Origin: an uncultured Oscillospiraceae bacterium | Lineage (GTDB): Bacteria > Bacillota > Clostridia > Oscillospirales > Acutalibacteraceae | Direction of reading: 5' to 3' | NCBI GenBank assembly: GCA_900546735.1 | Contig: URDW01000098.1 | Coordinates: 1-7,661 of the forward strand | Length of the DNA stretch: 7,661 nucleotides | In this document: in pieces, positions 1 to 6,421 of the stretch | Position numbering within the stretch: the first letter of the stretch is position 1 | How the letters are laid out: each line of letters begins with the position of its first letter | The notes under the pieces: generated by a model | Databases searched by the model: none | Told to the model about the DNA's origin: nothing | The model's input: the letters and a program-made list of their open reading frames with translations, nothing else | Program-made: the position numbers and the translations under genes

Positions 1-17
1 TGGCTTGAACATTCACC

Positions 18-26
18 ATTATATCA
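18..26 (-). promoter_or_regulatory. Possible extended -10 promoter pointing left out of the window
   Basis: Read on the minus strand, this site is TGATATAAT: a perfect TATAAT -10 box preceded by TGN, the extended -10 form. The hexamer 17 bases upstream is a poor -35 match, so the call rests on the extended -10 alone. If real, transcription would start near position 11 and run left into a gene outside the window, behind the terminator that closes the transporter gene. A chance match in AT-rich intergenic DNA is quite possible. Confidence 0.3.
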
Positions 27-41
27 GAAAGGATGTTTCTT

Positions 42-120
42 TGCTTAAGCTTTAATCTCACCCGCTTAGCGGGCGGTTGTTGAACGTCGCCCTTTCGGTC
101 GTCGTTCTTTCGCTTAAGCA
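42..120. other. Intergenic segment that can fold into a three-way junction
   Basis: The 8-base palindrome GCTTAAGC occurs at 43-50 and again at 112-119. With T42 and A120 the two copies could form a 9-bp closing stem. Inside lie two hairpins: CCCGC-TTA-GCGGG (61-73) and an 11-bp stem with two mismatches (82-92 with 97-107). On the minus strand the second hairpin is capped by a GAAA tetraloop, which hints that the RNA, if any, comes from that strand. No Rfam family is recognised and no promoter clearly drives it. It could be a small RNA, a leader element, or remains of a small repeat. Confidence 0.3.
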
Positions 121-128
121 CTAAAATG

Positions 129-169
129 AAAAGCCTTTGCTGTTTTCTGAACAGCAAAGGCTTTTTGTT
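129..169. terminator. Strong bidirectional intrinsic terminator
   Basis: A perfect 16-bp stem pairs 129-144 with 150-165 around a 5-base loop (TTCTG). The plus strand then reads TTTTTGTT (162-169). On the minus strand the hairpin is followed by TTTT and then CATTTTAG. It lies about 20 bases beyond the stop codon of the transporter gene, so it is the natural end of the minus-strand operon. It would also stop plus-strand transcription arriving from the left. Confidence 0.9.
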
Positions 170-189
170 ATGAGCTTGTAAATGCGGTT

Positions 190-1668
190 TCAATTTTCCA
201 GTGTGCCGCTTGCTTTTCTTCTCTCTTCCAGTTCGCGGGTGATGCGCGCTTTCTTTTCGCCCACCAGGTCGTAGAAGAACATCGGCACGGTGCACAGCAG
301 CAGACTGATGGCCGGCACGATGGAGATCAGGCTGAACATGCCCTGGCGCACTTCGTGCCCCATTTCGAGCGGATTGGCCGTTACGCTCGCACTGATGGAG
401 GCAACGTCCAGGTTGACGATCATGTACATCACCACGATGAAGCCGGTCGCCAGCGCGTTGCTGAACGAGGTCACAAAGCTCTGGATGGCCTGCCCGGTGC
501 CGGCAAGGCGCACGCCGGTTTTCCATTCCATGTAGTCCAGGCAGTCGCCGATCATGGCGAATGCGCACACGTTGATGGCGCCGAGCGGGATGCACGAGAT
601 CACAAAGAACGGCACGCAGGCCCAGAAGTGCTCGTAGCCGATCGCGTAAATGATAAAGCTGGAAACAGAACCCAGGATCGAAGTGCTGATGATGATCTGT
701 TTATAGCTGAACTTTTTGAAGGCCAGCGGCATCAGCAGCATCGTTACAAACATGCCCACGGCGGCAGCTACCTGGAACACGGTGGATACCAGGCTGATAT
801 TGCCCTGCAGGGCGGCTTCGCGGTCTGCGCCGGTCAGGCCGGTCGGGTCTTCGCCAATGTAAAAGGCGTACCGGGCAACGTGCACGGCGCCGGCCTGGTA
901 CAGGTAGCGCGCAGCAGATAAAATGCCCATGGCGGCCGTCAGCAGCAGCGGTTTGCATGTGAAAATCAGGTGCAGCACGCCTTTGCCGTCTTTTTCACCC
1001 CTTTTGTGTTTCGGCGGGGGCGGTACCTGCACGCGCTCTTTTGTTTTAAAGTAAACGGGGATAAACAGCAGGTTGCCGACAATGGCACAGAACATGGCGA
1101 TCGACATGTAGCGGGTCTCTTCCAGCTGTGTGCCGCTCAGGCCTAGGCTCGGCAGAATGAAGCCCAGCAGCATGAAAAAGGCCATCGGTACGGCGGAACC
1201 TACGCCGTTGGAAGTGCGGGCCTTGCTGATGATGGCGCCGCGCTCGTCCGGGTTCGGCGTCAACAGGTTCGGCAGGCTCCAAAATGGTACGTCGCTCACC
1301 GAATAAACGGTCGCCCACAACAGGTAAGTGATGACGGCGTAGGCCATCAGCGCGCCGCCGGACAGATTGGGCGCGTAAAACAGCAGCACGGTCAAAATCG
1401 CGATCGGGATCGGTGTGTAGATGATGTAGCTTTTCAGCTTGCCGTGCTTCGGGTTGGAGCGGTCCATCCAGTAGCCCAGGATCGGGTCTATGACCGCGTC
1501 CCAGATCCTGGCCAGAAGCACCAGCAGCAGAACGAACAGCGGTGTCAGCTTCATGACGTTCAGGTAAAAGTCGGATATGTAGGAACTCATGATGCAGTAC
1601 ACCATACCCTGACCGAGCGCGCCTATGGCGTAGGCCATCCACTCTTTGGTCGGCACATAGTTTTTCAT
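190..1668 (-). CDS. GPH-family (MelB-like) sugar:cation symporter, MFS
   Basis: This is a 492-residue inner-membrane transporter with about 12 hydrophobic segments. A charged loop with a PPPPKHKRGEK stretch (residues 208-230) separates the two halves. Family signatures are clear: RIWDAVIDPILG (54-65), DVPFWSLPNLLT (126-137) and DYMEWKTGVR (378-387). By comparison with MelB from memory, D57 and D61 match the cation-coordinating Asp55/Asp59, D126 matches sugar-binding Asp124 and K383 matches Lys377. The Asp19 equivalent seems missing (GALGQG, 16-21), so the substrate is probably not melibiose. An AGAGGGGG Shine-Dalgarno (1675-1682) lies 6 bases before the ATG. The gene is second in an operon, 50 bases after the metallophosphoesterase, and ends at the 129-165 terminator. 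The nearby fucosidase suggests import of a fucosylated sugar or glycoside; this is inference. Confidence 0.9.
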   Translation of the reverse strand: MKNYVPTKEWMAYAIGALGQGMVYCIMSSYISDFYLNVMKLTPLFVLLLVLLARIWDAVIDPILGYWMDRSNPKHGKLKSYIIYTPIPIAILTVLLFYAPNLSGGALMAYAVITYLLWATVYSVSDVPFWSLPNLLTPNPDERGAIISKARTSNGVGSAVPMAFFMLLGFILPSLGLSGTQLEETRYMSIAMFCAIVGNLLFIPVYFKTKERVQVPPPPKHKRGEKDGKGVLHLIFTCKPLLLTAAMGILSAARYLYQAGAVHVARYAFYIGEDPTGLTGADREAALQGNISLVSTVFQVAAAVGMFVTMLLMPLAFKKFSYKQIIISTSILGSVSSFIIYAIGYEHFWACVPFFVISCIPLGAINVCAFAMIGDCLDYMEWKTGVRLAGTGQAIQSFVTSFSNALATGFIVVMYMIVNLDVASISASVTANPLEMGHEVRQGMFSLISIVPAISLLLCTVPMFFYDLVGEKKARITRELEERRKASGTLEN

Positions 1669-1718
1669 AATTTTCCCCCTCTTATGAAATTGTTTTCCTT
1701 ATCCCCGCGCGCCGCAGC

Positions 1719-3095
1719 TTACAGGGCAATAAGCGTGTCGTTGCTGTCGAGACCGTTGGCATTATAAAGAATGTCGGAAAGTACCGGGCGCAGCGTCGTT
1801 TTGTACATCTCTTTCAGGCTTCCCGCCGGCACGATCTGGAAAAGCCGGTCGGCAATGGCCATAAACGCGTCGTACTCTGCGCTGCCGGGCGCAAAATTGC
1901 GCGTGCCGCCGTAAAGGTTGTTTACGAGTGTAATGAAGAAGTCACGGATGCGCACATCGTACATTCTGGGCGCGATCTTCGGCAGAACGCCCAGAAGGCG
2001 GCCGGCTTTTTTAAAGGTCAGCCGGTCTAAAAGCTGGCCGAGCATGTGCAGCGGCACTTTGAATTTTTCAGACTTTTCTTTTTTCAGGCTGAAGCTTTCG
2101 CCCAGTTCGCAAAAACGGTCAATGTCGTGCGCCGCCGCATCCAGAATGTCGTTGAGCATAAAGTCAAAGTGTTCTTTCAGGTAAAGCATGTACGGCTTCG
2201 CCTGCAGATCGTAGTCGATCGTCTCCAGGTGCTTCGTCGCGACTTTCAGCGTATTGCCCTGCAGCTCCATTTTGCGAATGGGGCTTGGGTAGGCGGTCAG
2301 GCAGGCGGTGTTGATTTCGTACAGCCGGTTGCCTGCGGGGCTGTCAAAGTAGTTGATGCTTTGCATGTGCGTGTGCCCGGTAAACAAAAGCTGAATACCG
2401 TTGTCGGCCAAAAAGGCAGCTACGTTTTCGCTGTCGTCTATCATTTCAAACGGTGAAAACGCTTTGTAAAGCTTTGCGGGCGGCAAAAGCGGGTGGTGGC
2501 ACACGGCCAGCATCCTGTCGCCGGCGGCCTTGGCAGCGTCTATCTGTGTCTGCGCCCATTCCAGCTGGTCTTTGGAAAAGCCGTAGTTGTCGGCGCCCCA
2601 GCCCTGCCGGTCGTCGTTGAGCATCAAAATACGGTATCCGCGTTCCAGCTGTGCGCAGTATGAGTTTGTGGCCTTGTGTATGCTGAGCGCATCGCGCAGG
2701 CCAAAGTCATAGTAAATGTCAAAAAGCTGCGCTTTGTCGGCGCATTCCACAACGTATTCGCCTTTCTCCTCGCTGTAACCTTTGGGATCCGGGCGTATGT
2801 CGTGCGAGGCGGTGATCAGAAAAATCTTTTTGCCGCTTTCGGCAAGCTTTTTAAGCTTCCTGGCCAGCGACCGGTGGCCAACCAGTTCGCCGTCGCACAC
2901 CACGTCGCCGGTGATCAAAACGATGTCGGTATCCCGGTCGTTTGCCAGGTACGCAAACGCCGCGTCAATAATCGCTTCGCTTTCGGCCAGGCATTTCTGG
3001 TCGTATTTTGCACGTTTTTCCCAGGCTTCGCCACAGGCATGCAGTTCACGCGCCGGGTAGTAGTGCAGGTCTGTGATCTGGTAAAATTTAAGCAT
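1719..3095 (-). CDS. Calcineurin-like metallophosphoesterase, substrate unknown
   Basis: A 458-residue cytoplasmic protein with no signal peptide. The N-terminal half has the metallophosphoesterase motifs in order: DLH (D9, H11), GD (G63-D64), ASHD (96-99), CHHP (H200-H201) and GHTH (240-243). These place two metal ions for phosphoester hydrolysis. The third motif is normally GNH(D/E); here the metal-bridging Asn is Ser97 and the Gly is Ala96. Residues from about 290 to 458 form a helical, charged C-terminal extension that I do not recognise. The start is set at the second Met (3095), because AAGGTGG at 3103-3109 is 7 bases before it but almost touches the upstream ATG at 3101. It is the first gene of the operon with the sugar transporter, which suggests a role in carbohydrate or nucleotide-sugar metabolism, but the substrate cannot be read from sequence. 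Confidence 0.88.
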   Translation of the reverse strand: MLKFYQITDLHYYPARELHACGEAWEKRAKYDQKCLAESEAIIDAAFAYLANDRDTDIVLITGDVVCDGELVGHRSLARKLKKLAESGKKIFLITASHDIRPDPKGYSEEKGEYVVECADKAQLFDIYYDFGLRDALSIHKATNSYCAQLERGYRILMLNDDRQGWGADNYGFSKDQLEWAQTQIDAAKAAGDRMLAVCHHPLLPPAKLYKAFSPFEMIDDSENVAAFLADNGIQLLFTGHTHMQSINYFDSPAGNRLYEINTACLTAYPSPIRKMELQGNTLKVATKHLETIDYDLQAKPYMLYLKEHFDFMLNDILDAAAHDIDRFCELGESFSLKKEKSEKFKVPLHMLGQLLDRLTFKKAGRLLGVLPKIAPRMYDVRIRDFFITLVNNLYGGTRNFAPGSAEYDAFMAIADRLFQIVPAGSLKEMYKTTLRPVLSDILYNANGLDSNDTLIAL

Positions 3096-3102
3096 AATCA
3101 TC

Positions 3103-3109
3103 CCACCTT
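3103..3109 (-). promoter_or_regulatory. Shine-Dalgarno site that decides the metallophosphoesterase start
   Basis: AAGGTGG on the minus strand. It lies 7 bases before the ATG at 3095 and only 1 base before the alternative in-frame ATG at 3101. The spacing favours 3095. It also sits almost at the predicted 5' end of the mRNA (near 3110), so the leader is very short. Confidence 0.75.
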
Positions 3110-3116
3110 AAATTTC

Positions 3117-3145
3117 ATTATAAAATAGTTGTGTCAAATTTACAA
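3117..3145 (-). promoter_or_regulatory. Promoter of the metallophosphoesterase-transporter operon
   Basis: On the minus strand, TTGTAA (3145-3140) and a perfect TATAAT (3122-3117) are separated by exactly 17 bases. Transcription would start near 3110, just before the Shine-Dalgarno. The spacer also contains TTGACA, 9 bases from the -10 and too close to be its -35, which may reflect a regulator site. Confidence 0.7.
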
Positions 3146-3196
3146 CATTTTTTCGCACACAGTTTGTAAAATCATTCGGGCGGTTGTATTTTGACA
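3132..3196. promoter_or_regulatory. Candidate shared operator region between divergent operons
   Basis: Two similar blocks face each other: GTTGTAAATTTGACA on the minus strand (3132-3146) and GTTGTATTTTGACA on the plus strand (3183-3196), differing by one base of length and one substitution. Each covers the -35 region of its promoter. A perfect inverted repeat, TTTACAA (3139-3145) and TTGTAAA (3164-3170), adds another half-site between them. This arrangement would suit one regulator controlling both operons. No regulator gene is in the window, and part of the likeness may simply be promoter consensus. Confidence 0.4.
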
Positions 3197-3212
3197 TGGG
3201 GTATGGTATACT
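3184..3212 (+). promoter_or_regulatory. Promoter of the HAD phosphatase-fucosidase operon
   Basis: TTGTAT (3184-3189) and TATACT (3207-3212) are 17 bases apart. As in the divergent promoter, a TTGACA (3191-3196) lies inside the spacer, 10 bases from the -10. The start would be near 3219, giving a leader of about 45 bases. The 11-mer TATGGTATACT (3202-3212) recurs exactly in the promoter at 5587-5597. Confidence 0.7.
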
Positions 3213-3263
3213 GAAAACTGCATGAAAATGCACTTTGTGTGAATTTTTTTCAGGGGTGATACA

Positions 3264-4109
3264 ATGGCAATCCGACTGATCGTAACAGATCTGGACGGCA
3301 CACTGATGGCGCCGGATCATGTAACGGTGACCGAAAGAACGAAAAAGGCGCTGCTTGACGCGCATAACCGGGGCGTGAAAACGGCGATTGCGACCGGCCG
3401 TACGATCTCGCTGATCGGCATGGTAACGCAGCAGGTCGATTTTATTGATTATGTGATCTATTCCAACGGCGCAGCTGTTTACGACCGCGTGAATAAAAAG
3501 CTGATTTACACGGCGTTTTTCCCCACGCAAAAGGCGCTGGAACTGGCGGCGTATCTGGAAAGCGAGCCGCTGTTTTATGAAATGTATGCCAACGGCTGGT
3601 CCTATGTGCCGAAAGAAAAAGCCTCGCTTTTTGACGGGGGAGCCCTGCCTCCGGAGTTTATTGAAAAAATTACCGAAAATGTGAATTTTGTGGAAGATAT
3701 GGCACAGGTGGTGCGCCGTTCCGACGTGGAAAAGTTCAACGTTTCCTCCATGGCGCCGGATCGGGCGGCGGCCATCACGGAGCGGCTGAAGCATTTCGAC
3801 GGCGCGGACTGGACTTCCAGCCTGCCGGATTCCAATGTCCAAAACCAAATGGAACTGATGCGAAGCGGCGTGCACAAGGGCTCTGCCGTTTCCGGCATGT
3901 GTCAGGCGCTGGGCATTTTGCCCGAGGAGGTCATGGCGTTCGGCGACGCGGAAAACGACTGCACCATGCTGCGCTTTGCCGGCTGGTCGTTTGCCATGGG
4001 CAACGCCTGCGACGCCTGCCGTGCGGCGGCAAAATACCAAACGGTGTCCAATGCGGAGGACGGCCTTGCCCAGGCGGTTGAAAAATACGTTCTGCACAGG
4101 GGAGAGTAA
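3264..4109 (+). CDS. Cof-type HAD-superfamily sugar-phosphatase-like hydrolase
   Basis: A 281-residue cytoplasmic phosphatase of the HAD superfamily, Cof/type IIB group. Motif I is DLDGT (9-13; D9 nucleophile, D11 acid/base). Motif II is ATGR (43-46, T44). Motif III is the lysine of HKGSAV (K205). Motif IV is GDAEND (227-232), which binds Mg2+. The large C2-type cap lies between motifs II and III, roughly residues 80-190. The length is normal for Cof-type proteins, which typically dephosphorylate sugar phosphates or phosphorylated cofactors; the true substrate is unknown. An AGGGGTGAT Shine-Dalgarno (3252-3260) precedes the ATG. It leads a two-gene operon and its stop is one base from the fucosidase start, which suggests translational coupling and a shared pathway, perhaps clearing sugar phosphates during glycan use. 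Confidence 0.9.
   Translation: MAIRLIVTDLDGTLMAPDHVTVTERTKKALLDAHNRGVKTAIATGRTISLIGMVTQQVDFIDYVIYSNGAAVYDRVNKKLIYTAFFPTQKALELAAYLESEPLFYEMYANGWSYVPKEKASLFDGGALPPEFIEKITENVNFVEDMAQVVRRSDVEKFNVSSMAPDRAAAITERLKHFDGADWTSSLPDSNVQNQMELMRSGVHKGSAVSGMCQALGILPEEVMAFGDAENDCTMLRFAGWSFAMGNACDACRAAAKYQTVSNAEDGLAQAVEKYVLHRGE
4098..4104 (+). promoter_or_regulatory. Shine-Dalgarno inside the HAD gene that sets the fucosidase start
   Basis: AGGGGAG lies within the last codons of the HAD gene, 6 bases before the ATG at 4111. It identifies 4111, rather than the in-frame ATG at 3976 inside the HAD gene, as the fucosidase start. Confidence 0.85.
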
Positions 4110-4110
4110 G

Positions 4111-5445
4111 ATGGAAAAAGAACTGGAAAGATACATTGGCGTTTTGCCGAGTGAAAGACAAAAAGAACACGCAAAGCACCCGTTTTATGTGTTTATCCAT
4201 TTCGGAATGAATACAATGCAGGTGCGCGAATGGGGCACCGGCACGGAGGATCCGGCAGATTTTACGCTGAAAACACCGGTCGATGCCACAGGCTGGGCCA
4301 AAGCCGTAAAGGCTGCCGGGGCTTCGGGCATCATTCTGACCTGCAAGCACCACGACGGTTTTTGTCTTTTTCCGTCCGCTTATACGCAGCACTGCATCAA
4401 AAACAGTCCGTACCGCGGCGGTAAGGGCGATATTGTCAAAGAGGTGTCTGACGCCTGCCGGCAGTACGGCCTGAAATTCGGCGTTTACCTTTCGCCCTGG
4501 GACATGACCGATAAGCGCTACGGCACGCCGGCTTATAACGATTATTTCTGCAATCAGCTGACAGAGCTTTTGAGTAATTACGGCGAAATTTTCGAGGTGT
4601 GGTTCGACGGCGCAAAAGGTAAAGACGCCGTGGATTTTGAGTATGACTGGGACCGTTATTACGCACTGATCCGCAAGCTGCAGCCGATGGCCAACATCGC
4701 TGTTTGCGGGCCGGATATCCGCTGGGTCGGCAACGAGGGCGGCAAGAGCCGCAAAAACGAGTTTTGTGTCGTTCCGTCGTCGCTTTCCGTTGCGGAGCGC
4801 GTCAGCGCCGCTTCGCAGTCTGAGGCGGATGCGACCGGTAAAATGAAAAAACTGACCTCGACGGATGAGGATCTCGGCAGCCGCAGTGTGCTGAAAAACG
4901 CAAAAGACCTGATCTGGTACCCGGCGGAGGTGGATGTCTCCATCAGCCGCACTTGGTTCTATAACAAAAATACCGATAAAACGATCAAGTCTACGCGCAA
5001 GCTGATGCACATTTATAATACAAGCGTCGGCGGCAACTGCTATCTGCTTTTGAATGTGCCGCCCGACCGGCAGGGCAGGTTCAGCGAAAAAGAAGTGCGC
5101 GCCCTGGAGCGCTTCGGTGTGGCGATCCGCGCGCAGACGGCAAAGCCTGCGGCAGAAAAAAAGAACCCGAAGCTGAAAGAAATGTGCTACACGCTGCGCT
5201 TTAAAAAGCCGTGCCGCGTGAAAACGGTCGTGCTGAAAGAGGATATTTCTAAAAGCCAGCGCGTGGAGGCGTTTGAACTCTATGCGCTTTACGGCGACAG
5301 GCGCGTGCGCATCTGTACATCCGGCGTGATCGGCATGCAGAAAAACTGCCGGTTACATATGTTTCGCAAGGCCGACGGTCTGCTTTTGAAAGTGACTGAA
5401 AGCCGCGGCGAGCCGTATTTGTCGTTTTTCGGCGCCTACTGCTGA
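4111..5445 (+). CDS. Cytoplasmic GH29 alpha-L-fucosidase, subfamily B-like
   Basis: A 444-residue glycoside hydrolase predicted to remove terminal alpha-L-fucose with retention of configuration. The catalytic barrel covers about residues 1-345, with family motifs FIHFGMNT (28-35), CKHHDGF (78-84), YLSPWD (126-131), EVWFDGAKG (162-170) and AEVDVSISRTWFY (272-284). D166 is the nucleophile. E209 in GNEGG is the likely acid/base, because its 43-residue distance from D166 fits subfamily B enzymes. Residues about 355-444 form a C-terminal beta-sandwich of the kind common in this group. Subfamily B enzymes usually prefer alpha-1,3/1,4-fucose on branched Lewis-type structures. There is no signal peptide, so substrate must be imported, plausibly by the GPH transporter. 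It is co-transcribed with the HAD phosphatase and ends at the 5507-5547 terminator. Confidence 0.92.
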   Translation: MEKELERYIGVLPSERQKEHAKHPFYVFIHFGMNTMQVREWGTGTEDPADFTLKTPVDATGWAKAVKAAGASGIILTCKHHDGFCLFPSAYTQHCIKNSPYRGGKGDIVKEVSDACRQYGLKFGVYLSPWDMTDKRYGTPAYNDYFCNQLTELLSNYGEIFEVWFDGAKGKDAVDFEYDWDRYYALIRKLQPMANIAVCGPDIRWVGNEGGKSRKNEFCVVPSSLSVAERVSAASQSEADATGKMKKLTSTDEDLGSRSVLKNAKDLIWYPAEVDVSISRTWFYNKNTDKTIKSTRKLMHIYNTSVGGNCYLLLNVPPDRQGRFSEKEVRALERFGVAIRAQTAKPAAEKKNPKLKEMCYTLRFKKPCRVKTVVLKEDISKSQRVEAFELYALYGDRRVRICTSGVIGMQKNCRLHMFRKADGLLLKVTESRGEPYLSFFGAYC

Positions 5446-5506
5446 TTTGTGCCAAGGGGCTCACAAGCGCCTGCCGCTATTTCTTTAAATCATCGTTATG
5501 TGTTTT

Positions 5507-5547
5507 GCCCGGACGCGAAAAAGCCCCGCGCCCGGGCGTTTCTTTTT
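5507..5547 (+). terminator. Intrinsic terminator of the HAD-fucosidase operon
   Basis: An 11-bp GC-rich stem pairs 5507-5517 (GCCCGGACGCG) with 5527-5537 (CGCGCCCGGGC), with one A/C mismatch and a 9-base loop. It is followed by TTTCTTTTT (5539-5547). It lies about 60 bases after the fucosidase stop and just before the next promoter, so it separates the two plus-strand units. Confidence 0.85.
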
Positions 5548-5568
5548 GGCATCGGGCGGTGAAAACGG

Positions 5569-5597
5569 TTGACGTTAATGGGCAAATATGGTATACT
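5569..5597 (+). promoter_or_regulatory. Near-consensus promoter of the SCP2-like/aminotransferase unit
   Basis: TTGACG (5569-5574) and TATACT (5592-5597) are separated by exactly 17 bases, each one base from the sigma-A consensus. This is the best promoter in the window and suggests strong or housekeeping expression. Transcription would begin near 5604, leaving a leader of about 40 bases before the TTG start. Its -10 region shares the 11-mer TATGGTATACT with the promoter at 3202-3212. Confidence 0.85.
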
Positions 5598-5628
5598 TTA
5601 GATGGCATTTTATTTGCATTTTACAATG

Positions 5629-5635
5629 AAAGGGG
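5629..5635 (+). promoter_or_regulatory. Shine-Dalgarno site that decides a TTG start
   Basis: AAAGGGG lies 8 bases before the TTG at 5644. The only upstream in-frame ATGs are at 5602, practically at the predicted transcription start, and at 5626, which the site itself nearly overlaps. The TTG is therefore the best start. Confidence 0.75.
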
Positions 5636-5643
5636 ATCTTACC

Positions 5644-6408
5644 TTGAAAGAAGCAAAAGCCCTGGCATATGTGAATGCTTATGGCGTTTTGGGCACGCTT
5701 GAAAATCTTTGCGAACTGGATGACCAGGCCAAAGAAATTTTGAAAACGCTCAAAAAGCCGGTTTCACTCTGCTTTGAAGTTGCGGGCGGGCCGTGCGTAA
5801 CGTACCACTTTACGCAAAGCGGCTGCCGCATGGAAGAGGGTGCGGCAAACTGCACCTGTAAGATGGCGTTTACATCGCCGGAAAAATTCAATGCCCTGAT
5901 CGATGAGGCAAAGCCCGGCATGCCGGTCAAAGGCATACCAACGGTTTTGTCGTTCCTTTTGGGGCCGTTTACCAAGCTTACCGACCGTTTGACACAGCTG
6001 CTGCGCCCGAGCGATGCGGACCTGAAAGACCGCGCCTTTTTTGAAGAGAGCACGATTTTGACGTTTTACACGATCGCCGGCGCTATTTCTGCACTGGCTA
6101 ACCAGGACAGCATTTCCCAGCAGAGCGCGCTTTATACGGTGGACGGCAAGGTGCAGATGGGCATCAAAGACGTGTGCTACGCCACGATCGACGTGAAAAA
6201 CCACCACTTCACAACGATCAAGTCTAAGTGCGAAAATCCGCGTGCCGTTATGGAATTCTCCAGCATCGACCTGGCCTACGGCCTGTTTACCGGCACGGCC
6301 AGCACGATCGCTGAATTGTGCCACGGCAACATTTACATGGCCGGCATGATCTCTATGGTCGACAATCTGAACCGAATTTTAGACAGAGTCGCGGCATATC
6401 TGGGTTAA
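5644..6408 (+). CDS. SCP2-like (sterol-carrier fold) protein with two related halves
   Basis: A 254-residue cytoplasmic protein with no signal peptide or membrane segment. It begins at TTG 5644, chosen from the Shine-Dalgarno and promoter positions. Residues about 37-122 look like an SCP2 domain, with a beta-rich part (PVSLCFEV, CVTYHF) followed by a SPEKFNALID helix and FTKLTDRLTQLLRP. Residues about 157-254 repeat the plan and end in MISMVDNLNRILDRVAAYLG. The two ends, LTDRLTQLL and ILDRVAAYL, are alike, suggesting an internal duplication. SCP2 domains bind lipids or other hydrophobic ligands in a tunnel; what this one binds is unknown. It is the first gene of a unit with the aminotransferase, 13 bases upstream of it, implying a joint role. 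The family call is from pattern memory and could be wrong in detail; the gene itself is secure. Confidence 0.75.
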   Translation: MKEAKALAYVNAYGVLGTLENLCELDDQAKEILKTLKKPVSLCFEVAGGPCVTYHFTQSGCRMEEGAANCTCKMAFTSPEKFNALIDEAKPGMPVKGIPTVLSFLLGPFTKLTDRLTQLLRPSDADLKDRAFFEESTILTFYTIAGAISALANQDSISQQSALYTVDGKVQMGIKDVCYATIDVKNHHFTTIKSKCENPRAVMEFSSIDLAYGLFTGTASTIAELCHGNIYMAGMISMVDNLNRILDRVAAYLG

Positions 6409-6421
6409 GGGGGCAATTCAA

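Noticed and set aside
33..83. Short plus-strand ORF from ATG 33 (16 codons)
   Set aside because: There is no spaced ribosome site and no recognisable product, and it runs through the palindromic element.
1669..1718. Terminator or promoter between the metallophosphoesterase and transporter genes
   Set aside because: No stable hairpin with a T-run and no good -35/-10 pair is seen. The 50 bases hold only the transporter's Shine-Dalgarno, so the two genes are treated as one operon.
3211..3253. Possible hairpin leader before the HAD gene (CTGAAAA/TTTTCAG outer stem, TGCAT/ATGCA inner stem)
   Set aside because: The outer left arm overlaps the -10 box and would be mostly upstream of the transcription start. 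The inner 5-bp stem alone is weak.
3976..4110. Upstream extension of the fucosidase reading frame to an ATG inside the HAD gene
   Set aside because: The extra 45 residues are the HAD coding sequence read in another frame. The ATG at 4111 has a good Shine-Dalgarno and starts with a typical GH29 N-terminus.
3108..4136. Long antisense frame opposite the HAD gene (342 codons)
   Set aside because: It is the mirror of a securely identified gene, is rich in His/Arg/Gln as expected from codon-bias shadows, and has no family motif.
3931..5010. Long antisense frame opposite the fucosidase (359 codons)
   Set aside because: Same reasoning: it lies opposite clear GH29 motifs and shows no recognisable domain.
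5602..5643. ATG start for the SCP2-like gene at 5602
   Set aside because: It sits 5 bases after the -10 box, so it would be at or before the mRNA 5' end with no ribosome site. TTG 5644 has AAAGGGG at proper spacing.
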